The translations under genes were made by a program, and so were the position numbers. The notes under the pieces are model-generated. The model worked only from the letters and a program-made list of their open reading frames with translations. It did not search any database and was not told the origin of the DNA. From Verrucomicrobiota bacterium (lineage in GTDB: Bacteria > Verrucomicrobiota > Verrucomicrobiia > Opitutales > UBA953), in assembly GCA_014193315.1 (NCBI GenBank), contig BJHS01000010.1, forward strand, positions 1 to 64,000: DNA of 64,000 nt, in the 5' to 3' direction. Below, piece after piece: positions 1 to 5,976 of this stretch (positions are counted from its first letter, which is position 1; the number at the start of each line of letters is the position of its first letter).

Positions 1-752
1 TCATCGATAATAATATTTGCATCAACTGCGGCGTCTGTACTTCGCGTTGCCCTACTGGCGCAATCTACCTTTCTGATTCGGGGAAGATGACGGTAGCATC
101 TGGTGCGAGAAAATGCCTTCAGCCAAGCAACGGTGACAACAAATCAACCGCAACAGCATTTATGAAAGTCGCATGGAGCAAACCAATCATCAGGGATGAC
201 GACAAAATTGCGCTAACGTTCACTGCCTCATATGAAAAGGCGTCCAGCATCTCCGGATCAAGGATTCATAATCTGCTAGCCAGGAATCTCCTAATCGAGC
301 TCGGATTGAAAGCCGGGGCGAACCGAACTGGTGACGTTAATAACAGAATGGATGTGTATGTTGCCCTGGCTGATACATCAGTCGCAACAGAAGTAGAAAT
401 ATCAAGTGCACAGATCGACGCCCCAAGGTCTGTATTGGACTCGATGGCCGTTCTTCATGGGCGACACAAGATAGCCAAAAGACAGGTTGATGGTTTGATT
501 ATCGTCGGGGAGCTACCGAACTCTCGTTCGGAATTTTGGACAGTTCTAGCAGACATTGAATCTGTCCTGAAAATCAAAATTAAAGTCTTAACCACCGCTG
601 CCGCCGTAATTCTCGTCCACAACAAGGTTAAGCTATCTAAAATCCAGGACCTTGAGAGCTCCCTCTCAATACGAAAGCTATTTGAAGCGACTACGGGAAG
701 GAAATTGTGGCTGAAATCCGGAGCCTACTCAGCGTTCGAGGCCGGAAAGTAG
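1..752 (+). CDS. Partial protein: 4Fe-4S ferredoxin motif fused to a putative restriction-endonuclease-like domain
   Basis: The ORF track begins this gene at 87, but the same frame is open to the window edge (first full codon at 3), so the true start lies outside. The upstream part encodes CINCGVCTSRCPTGAI, a standard CxxCxxCxxxCP 4Fe-4S ligand set. The remaining ~220 residues do not resemble a ferredoxin. They contain a D-x12-ExE pattern (RMDVYV, then TEVEIS), followed by a QVDGLIIVG strand. This resembles the D...ExE variant of the PD-(D/E)xK nuclease site known from BamHI-type enzymes; that reading is an inference. It converges on two DNA methyltransferase genes, overlapping the nearer one by 24 nt, as expected for a restriction partner. 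Base composition is AT-richer than most of the window. Alternative: an unrelated Fe-S protein. The Fe-S motif is certain; the nuclease role is tentative. Confidence 0.6.
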   Translation, partial: IDNNICINCGVCTSRCPTGAIYLSDSGKMTVASGARKCLQPSNGDNKSTATAFMKVAWSKPIIRDDDKIALTFTASYEKASSISGSRIHNLLARNLLIELGLKAGANRTGDVNNRMDVYVALADTSVATEVEISSAQIDAPRSVLDSMAVLHGRHKIAKRQVDGLIIVGELPNSRSEFWTVLADIESVLKIKIKVLTTAAAVILVHNKVKLSKIQDLESSLSIRKLFEATTGRKLWLKSGAYSAFEAGK

Positions 753-1538
753 ATCGTCAGTTTTTCCAACAGAGTCTAACCTATCAGTCGCAATTTTTAC
801 GTACTTCGGGTTTAACTCAAATCCGACAAATGTTCTCTTTGCTGCCTTAGCGGCCACACATTCTGAACCGCTTCCAGTAAACGGGACGACAACCAAGTCT
901 CCAGGGTTAGAAAAATGCTTAATAATGCGTGTGCTTATGGACAGAGGTTTTTGCGTCGGATGATCAACCTTCTCCGCGCTAAACCTCTTGCCAGCCAGCA
1001 CAGGGAATCTCCAAACATCGCCAGCCATTCTCCCCAGCGGATTGGGCGTCCAGCTCTTTCCATTCTTCGTGACCTTGTGCTTAAGCCGTTCTACACTCTT
1101 GTAAGGCTCTCTGATATCATGATAAATATAATGATCAGTTTTGGAGAACCACAAAAGTGGCTCGTAGTGGGCAGCTAAAGTGCGCTTGTAGCCAGAAAAG
1201 CCATTTTCGTAGTTCCAGATAATCTGACGCCGGTATTTCAGGCCAATTTCATACATGTAACACTGAATCCAGCAAAGGTGGTGGTGGATTCCATACACAA
1301 ATACGCTCCCATCCGGCTTCAAAATACGGGCGGCTTCATCCAGCCATAATTTCGACCAGGGTAACCAATTATCCTTTTGCTCCAATTCCTTCCACTCACC
1401 GAAATCCTTATTTAAATTGTAGGGCGGATCAGCAACCACCAGCGAGACAGAGCCAGAGGGGATTTTCTTCATCCCCTGAACGCAATCCATGTTTACAACG
1501 CTATTAAGCCAGCCCTTAGGAAGGTTACTTGCGCTCAT
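729..1538 (-). CDS. DNA methyltransferase, beta class (N6-adenine or N4-cytosine)
   Basis: The 269-residue protein carries the catalytic motif IV DPPYNLN near residue 36. Motif X (HPTQKP) and the AdoMet-binding motif I (PFTGSGSE, then VGFELNPKY) lie near the C-terminus. The order IV - target recognition region - X - I defines the beta class of amino-methyltransferases, which includes N6-adenine and some N4-cytosine enzymes. The product would be a site-specific modification enzyme that protects host DNA. Its start overlaps the end of the upstream methyltransferase gene by 14 nt, so the two are probably co-transcribed. Its 3' end converges with the Fe-S/nuclease-like gene. The target sequence cannot be read from the protein. 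The methyltransferase assignment is secure; which base is modified is not. Confidence 0.9.
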   Translation of the reverse strand: MSASNLPKGWLNSVVNMDCVQGMKKIPSGSVSLVVADPPYNLNKDFGEWKELEQKDNWLPWSKLWLDEAARILKPDGSVFVYGIHHHLCWIQCYMYEIGLKYRRQIIWNYENGFSGYKRTLAAHYEPLLWFSKTDHYIYHDIREPYKSVERLKHKVTKNGKSWTPNPLGRMAGDVWRFPVLAGKRFSAEKVDHPTQKPLSISTRIIKHFSNPGDLVVVPFTGSGSECVAAKAAKRTFVGFELNPKYVKIATDRLDSVGKTDDLLSGLER

Positions 1539-2463
1539 TTTGAAGGATCAAAATGTACTGGTGATGGATATTCGGGACGTAAGCATAAGGATACCCGTAA
1601 GGGAAAATCTTCTTATGACGCTGATAAAGGACCTTAAGCCCTCTTAGCTCCAGGTTGTACTTGGCCAGCTCGAGGGTCAAATCAGCGTGAAACATGATGA
1701 ACTTTGATTTGTCCCTAAAGTCACTGACGATAACGGCCATGTACTTCCTGGGCTTAAGAGCACGTCCACATTTTCCAAGAATAACACCCAGTTCCTCGAG
1801 GAAAACACGGTAATCGTCGATATTACCAAGGTCCTTCTTATTGTCGCTGTACTTGGTGTCCAAGTCGTGACTCTGACGTTCCTGCTTAGCCTTGTGATCA
1901 ACCTTATGCAGGATATTCCAGTAGGGAGGACTCGTGACCACGAAATCAACAGACGACTGCTGCAGATCATCAAGCGCAAGCCGAGAGTCTCCTAGGATAA
2001 CTTTTTGCTCACAACTTGACGATTGAACCTCTTTTTTAAGACGCTCCTTCGTAAGTTTTACATACTTGGGGTTAAGTTCAATCCCCACTCCGGTCCTTCC
2101 CTCAAGCGCACAAGCTTTAAGCGTGGAGCCAATTCCATTAAACGGATCGAGAACGACGTCACCAGGCTTGGAAAATAGCTTTATTAAGCGCGAAACGTCT
2201 GTGAAGGAAAATGGGGCCGGATGTTGCCGTTCAATTTGAGCATCTGGATGCCCTGCTCCTAACCCACGCTGGGTCCAAACTGTTACAGTTTCCGGAATCC
2301 ATTCACGAGCAGTTAGTGCGTTTAACTTATTCCGAGGATCAATCTTAGCCGGCGTACCCTCTGCAGGCTGAACATTGGAATCAGCGACTTTTTGAGCATT
2401 ACGCCGAGTCTTAGTTTTCGGCTCTTTTGAGCCTTCCGAGGTATTTTTAAGCAATTTTTTCAT
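1525..2463 (-). CDS. DNA methyltransferase with SPPY motif, X-I-IV order
   Basis: This 312-residue protein starts with a charged, low-complexity stretch of about 45 residues. It then shows HPAPFSF (motif X), VLDPFNGIGST with VGIELNPKY (motif I region), and further on TSPPYWNIL (motif IV). The SPPY form is commonest in N4-cytosine enzymes. The order X - I - IV is opposite to that of its downstream partner, so the pair belongs to two different permutation classes and did not arise by simple tandem duplication. The ATG at 2463 is the first gene of a two-gene minus-strand unit. Two methyltransferases beside one possible nuclease often mean an asymmetric recognition site, one enzyme per strand; that is an inference here. 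Codon and base use are AT-richer than the bulk of the window. Confidence 0.88.
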   Translation of the reverse strand: MKKLLKNTSEGSKEPKTKTRRNAQKVADSNVQPAEGTPAKIDPRNKLNALTAREWIPETVTVWTQRGLGAGHPDAQIERQHPAPFSFTDVSRLIKLFSKPGDVVLDPFNGIGSTLKACALEGRTGVGIELNPKYVKLTKERLKKEVQSSSCEQKVILGDSRLALDDLQQSSVDFVVTSPPYWNILHKVDHKAKQERQSHDLDTKYSDNKKDLGNIDDYRVFLEELGVILGKCGRALKPRKYMAVIVSDFRDKSKFIMFHADLTLELAKYNLELRGLKVLYQRHKKIFPYGYPYAYVPNIHHQYILILQNERK

Positions 2464-2677
2464 AAATCGATAAAGTGAACATTTGTACAGATAGCCTTGA
2501 AGCTCAAGTCATTAACAGGTGCTCATGATAAATAACAGGCTGAACCATGGGATATACTACTACTGAATCATGTCGGCCACGCTCTAAGGGGTCAGGCCTT
2601 TGCCATTAAGTAATAATCTCTAGGGCGAACAAGAGTGCCAGGCTTATGCGCGACACTAGGGCCCGGACAGGGAGCGA
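2464..2677. other. Non-coding junction between methyltransferase operon and lipoprotein remnant
   Basis: No convincing ORF is visible. The stretch near 2464-2560 is AT-rich and should carry the promoter of the methyltransferase unit on the minus strand, although no clear -35/-10 pair can be named. Near 2588 there is the string ggggtcaggcctttgcc, whose first ten bases match the ends of the REP-like repeats at 4365, 5862 and 9698. This is roughly where composition shifts from AT-richer to the GC-rich background. Confidence 0.4.
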
Positions 2678-3061
2678 CTAAGCCTTTGGCGCCTTGGTGG
2701 TGTTGCTCGCAATCTCCCGGCGGATCTCGTCGGCGCGGCGATAGACGGCGAGGACCTGCTCGGGTGAATACTTCAGCCAAGCTTCCGACTCGTTGGCCCG
2801 CTCTTGGGTGGCGATGAACCAGGCATAAGCCTCGAATAGGTCATCCTTCGAGGCGATTCGCTTCGGAGCTTTGGCGTAGTCGCCCCATTCATAACAACCC
2901 GAGAGAACTGCAAAGTATTCCCGATGGGCCTGATCGGGTCACGCTAAATGGGGCCAGGTAAGGACTTGCGCGGGGGTGAGCGCGGCGGCGGGATTGACCT
3001 CAGTGGTGGAGCTGCAGCCGACCAGGGACAATAAAGCGAGGAGTTAGAGCCATGGTTTCAT
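2678..3061 (-). pseudogene. Degraded small lipoprotein gene with two in-frame stops
   Basis: Not in the ORF track as a gene. Read on the minus strand from ATG at 3061, one frame gives a signal peptide with a lipobox (LLALLSLVGC), then a coherent acidic/aromatic C-terminal half including EYFAVLSGCYEWGDYAK and EAYAWFIATQERANESEAW, ending at TAG (2678-2680). The frame is broken by TAA at codon 6 (3044-3046) and TGA at codon 41 (2939-2941). The total is 128 codons without any frameshift. The reading frame is otherwise protein-like, so this is best explained as a recently inactivated lipoprotein. The family was not recognised. Sequencing error could explain one stop but two are less likely. It lies divergently from the TraB-like lipoprotein gene. 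Confidence 0.7.
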
Positions 3062-3140
3062 GGACAGGGGAGATTGCTCTGCGGGTGGATGTTTGCCAGC
3101 CAAACGTTGACCCGAAGCCGTAAGGGTTTACCTCCATGTC

Positions 3141-4127
3141 ATGGGTCGCGTGCTTTCCTCGTTCCTCCTTTTAGGTCTGTTGCTGTCCGGGTGCGCGACG
3201 ACCGAGATCGACCCGCGGGTGCCGCTGCAGATCGAGCCGGTGATGAAGGTCGTGCAGACGGCGCCGGCGAGCTATGAGCTGCAACTGGCGTCGCGGACGT
3301 TCGTGCCACTGTCGGGCCAGGGCCCGAAGGTCCGGCTGGTGGCGGCAATCCACATCGCGGACCGGGCGTTTTACCAGCAGGTCCAGGGGCTGCTGGATGC
3401 GGACGCCGTGGTGCTCTACGAGGGCGTGACCACTAAGAAGGATGATTTCAAGAAGCAGGGGCCGGGGCGGCGACCCGACGCACTCTACACCAAGGTGGCC
3501 GACGCGCTGGGGTTGATCTCGCAGTACGAGGGGATCGACTACCGCCGGGAGCATTTCCACAACGCCGACCTGACGCAGGGCGAGATGCTCGCGCGCCTGC
3601 GGGGGGACACGCTGACGACCCCGAAGCCGGAGGGTCCCGACCAGGTGCTGGGGCCGCCCGCCAAGGAGGCCGAGGCGAAGTATAACCTGATGATGGAGGC
3701 GATGCAGGGCAATGGGCTCAGCGGGGTGCTGGCCGACCTCGGGCTGGCGTTCATCAAGTACAATGCGCGGCTCCGGACGACGGTGCTCCTGGGGATCATC
3801 GGGACGGACCCGGCCGGCAGTGAGAAAGAAATGGCCAAGAAGCTCGGCGGCGAATCCGGCAAACGCATCGCCAAGCTCATCCTCCAGGAGCGCAATCAAG
3901 AGGCGATCTCCGGGCTCCGGCGATTCGTGGGGCAACGCCAGACCGGCGAGACGGTGGCGCTCTTCTACGGGGCAGCGCACCTGGACGCGATCCAGGACGC
4001 GCTCATCCGCCGCTTTGGCTATGTGCCCGAGAAGACGGAGTGGCTCGTGGCGATGCACGCCGATGGCGAGGCGGCCGGGCTGACGCCAGCGCAAGCGCTG
4101 GAAGCGTTGAAGGGAGTGAGGAAGTAG
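3141..4127 (+). CDS. TraB/GumN-type lipoprotein
   Basis: The 328-residue product begins with a lipoprotein signal peptide whose lipobox is LLSGC (Cys18), so it should be lipidated and membrane-attached outside the cytoplasm. The body shows the marks of the TraB/PrgY/GumN superfamily: a short AAIHIAD segment around residues 68-74, YEGV near 94, and the C-terminal YGAAHLDAI motif. These proteins are thought to be metal-dependent hydrolase-like, but few have a proven substrate, so none is assigned. It stands alone: the gene behind it is the divergent broken lipoprotein, and the next gene, across a repeat-rich gap, is on the other strand. The start chosen by the track gives the signal peptide directly and needs no change. 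Confidence 0.75.
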   Translation: MGRVLSSFLLLGLLLSGCATTEIDPRVPLQIEPVMKVVQTAPASYELQLASRTFVPLSGQGPKVRLVAAIHIADRAFYQQVQGLLDADAVVLYEGVTTKKDDFKKQGPGRRPDALYTKVADALGLISQYEGIDYRREHFHNADLTQGEMLARLRGDTLTTPKPEGPDQVLGPPAKEAEAKYNLMMEAMQGNGLSGVLADLGLAFIKYNARLRTTVLLGIIGTDPAGSEKEMAKKLGGESGKRIAKLILQERNQEAISGLRRFVGQRQTGETVALFYGAAHLDAIQDALIRRFGYVPEKTEWLVAMHADGEAAGLTPAQALEALKGVRK

Positions 4128-4301
4128 GGGACAGGATTAGTTGACCAGTTGACCGGCTGGCCAGTTGACCGGAGGAGAGGCAGTAGGGGAAGCAGAGCTA
4201 GCTGGCCGGCTGGCAAGTTGGCCGGGGGGTAAGGGAGGCTGAGGGAGAGACAGGTGTTAGGTAGTGGGGAGTAGGTGGTAGGTAGTGGGGATTGGGGATT
4301 G

Positions 4302-4556
4302 GGGAATAGGTGCTGGGAAGTGGGGGGTCTAACACCTACAGCCTAAATCCTAAGAACTATTCATGAGGTCAGGCACATCATCGCTACGCGAGATGAAGCC
4401 AGTGGAGAGTGCGGCGAGCTGGCCGGCTGGCCAGTGGGCCAGTGGACAAGGGAGAGCCAGGTGTTAGGGAATAGGTGGTAGGGAGTAGGTCTTCGGAAGT
4501 TGGGCCGAATCCACTGCGTCTCCCTACTTCCCATTTCCTAATCCCTAATTCCTAGC
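4302..4556 (+). repeat. Long dispersed repeat R1, copy 1
   Basis: This matches 9636-9868 closely over its whole length, including cacctacagcctaaatccta, a central REP-like core, the octamer array ctggccggctggccagtggg and the closing ccatttcctaatcccta tract. The two copies differ by scattered substitutions and short indels. Both lie in convergent intergenic gaps. Confidence 0.8.
4365..4402 (+). repeat. REP-like element, copy 1
   Basis: The string gaggtcaggcacatcatcgctacgcgagatgaagccag matches the copies at 5862 and 9698, with few changes. Its core is an imperfect palindrome (catcatcgc against gcgagatga). Confidence 0.65.
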
Positions 4557-4736
4557 TCAACCCCTACCCGGCGCGCGGAGCGCGCTGAGAGACAACTAGG
4601 GCAGCACGCGGTGCTGTCCCTACCCGCGCGCTCTCCCTTTCTCTCGTCGGGCTTCGCATCTTTCTGAGCCTCTGAGCCTCCGGACCTCTCATTCCACCCC
4701 TTGCCCACGTGTCAACTGGCCAGCTTGCCAGCTGAT

Positions 4737-5678
4737 TTATTTCCAAATCCACTCGAGGGCGGAGGGGAGCGTGGCGGCGACGGCCTTGCCGTCGACGTGG
4801 CCGGCTTTCTTGCAGAAGATGTATTGGTAGGCGTAGCCTTTCTGGGCGAGGACGGCGGCCATGCGCTCGTTGGCCATGACCCAGTTGTGCAACGAGGCTT
4901 CGTCGCGGTCCCAGCCGTTGTCCTTCTCGCCGACCTGCAGCCAGAGGCGGAGCGGTTTCTTGTCGGTCTTCGCGATCAGGTGTTCGTGGTATTCCCACGC
5001 GCCGTGCGGCGTCTTGGGGTCGGTCGGGTATTGCTGGTCGACGAACGTGCCGGAGTAGCTGAGCACGCGGCGGTAGAGATCAGGGTGGTACCAGGCCATC
5101 GTGAGGGCCGCAGCCGCGCCGGAGCTGCCGCCCATCGCGGCGCGTTCGTCGGGTTTCTTGGTGAAGACGACGCCCGTCTCCTTGGTCACGCGCGGCAGGA
5201 CCTCCGCCTCGATGAACTCGGCGTACTTGCCCGACAGCGTGTCGTACTCGAGGCCGCGCTGGCTGCCCTTGCTATCACCGCCACCCGACTCGACCATCAC
5301 GGCGACCTGCACCGGGACGCGCTTAGCGGCGATGAGGTTGTCGAGCGCGGTCGCGACCCGCTTGGTGTACCACGGGCCGTCGGTGACCAGGAGCAGACGC
5401 ACCGGCTGGCCGGCGACGTATTGGGCCGGGATGTAGACCTGGACCTTGCGCTTGTAGGGGACGACCTCCCCCGGCTTGTTCTTGGCGATGCCCGGGTAGG
5501 CCGGGCTCTCGGTCGAAAGCATGGTGAACTCCTTGATCGTGCCTTTGGGCACGCCGGCCTTCGCCGTCATCTCCGTTGCCGGCGTGTAATCCGGCCCGAT
5601 GGCCGAGTCGTTCGGGCCCGAGGCGCCGAAGACCGCGACGGCAAGTGGTAGGAGGGCGAGGAAGGAGAAGCGGAGCAT
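4737..5678 (-). CDS. Secreted esterase of the EstD/enterochelin-esterase type
   Basis: The track ORF starts at 5906, but the first ~75 residues are translated repeat DNA. I start at ATG 5678 (MLRFSFLALLPLAVAVFGAS), which gives a clean signal peptide and a 313-residue protein. The body is an alpha/beta hydrolase of the putative esterase family (PF00756): a VRLLLVTDGPWY strand, the nucleophile elbow GGSSG near Ser185, a late acidic segment VGEKDNGWD and the histidine AGHVDG near the C-terminus, consistent with a Ser-Asp-His triad. It should act in the periplasm or outside the cell on an ester; the substrate cannot be told. Both flanks are repeat-rich, and its stop lies against a reversed octamer array. 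The family call is firm and the specific reaction unknown. Confidence 0.8.
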   Translation of the reverse strand: MLRFSFLALLPLAVAVFGASGPNDSAIGPDYTPATEMTAKAGVPKGTIKEFTMLSTESPAYPGIAKNKPGEVVPYKRKVQVYIPAQYVAGQPVRLLLVTDGPWYTKRVATALDNLIAAKRVPVQVAVMVESGGGDSKGSQRGLEYDTLSGKYAEFIEAEVLPRVTKETGVVFTKKPDERAAMGGSSGAAAALTMAWYHPDLYRRVLSYSGTFVDQQYPTDPKTPHGAWEYHEHLIAKTDKKPLRLWLQVGEKDNGWDRDEASLHNWVMANERMAAVLAQKGYAYQYIFCKKAGHVDGKAVAATLPSALEWIWK

Positions 5679-5976
5679 GGGACGGGGTGGAAGGGGGACG
5701 GGGAGTACAGAGGACGGAATGCAGAGTACGGAGTGCAGAGGGCCGAGTCGAGGGGATGCAAAGTTGATTTGCTGATTAGTTGGCCAGAGGGCCAGAGGGG
5801 GAGCAGAGCTAGCTGGCAGGCTGGCCGGTGGGCCGGGGGGCAAGAGACGAGGCACGGCAAAGGGGTCAGGCACATCATCGCTGCGCGAGATGAAGCCAGA
5901 CCCCATGCCGGCGCGCTGCGCGCGCTCTTAACCAGACGCCAGGGGGTCAACGACCCGCTGGCGAGCGGGACGATAT
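5679..5976. repeat. Repeat-rich gap upstream of esterase gene
   Basis: About 300 nt without a gene. It contains heptamer-like runs (ggaatgcagagtacggagtgcagag, near 5715), octamer arrays at 5775-5845 of the AGTTGGCC and GGCTGGCC type, and a REP-like hairpin at 5862-5904. A short palindrome ggcgcgctgcgcgcgc lies near 5911. The promoter of the esterase gene must be in the part nearest 5679, but no clear elements are seen. Confidence 0.65.
5862..5904 (+). repeat. REP-like hairpin, copy 2
   Basis: The element begins ggggtcaggc and ends gccagacccc, which are near-perfect inverted repeats. Between them catcatcgc and gcgagatga form a second imperfect arm. The whole can fold as a ~43-nt hairpin. Related copies lie at 4365 and 9698, and a half-site at 2588. 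This architecture resembles REP sequences mobilised by REP-associated tyrosine transposases; no such transposase is in the window. Confidence 0.7.

Larger units (their letters stand above)
4128..4736. repeat. Repeat-rich convergent intergenic region (octamer and heptamer arrays)
   Basis: No gene is visible. The region is packed with short tandem units. Around 4141 and 4420 there are 8-nt units of the type AGTTGACC/GGCTGGCC. Between 4260 and 4500 there are 7-nt-like purine units (TAGGGAA, TAGGTGG). From about 4520 the complementary form appears (CCTAATC, CCTAATT). Near 4711 a reversed octamer array (TGGCCAG) runs up to the stop of the next gene. The stretch 4302-4556 is repeated almost base for base at 9636-9868. 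Short GC palindromes (gcgcgcggagcgcgc, and agggcagcac with gtgctgtccct) lie at 4570-4620. Confidence 0.75.

Noticed and set aside
2592-2817. Short ORFs of 60-62 residues on both strands
   Set aside because: They overlap the end of the lipoprotein pseudogene in other frames and have no protein-like character.
2939-2941. TGA in the lipoprotein remnant as a selenocysteine or readthrough codon
   Set aside because: A second stop (TAA) at codon 6 cannot be explained this way, and no SECIS-like hairpin is evident just after the TGA.
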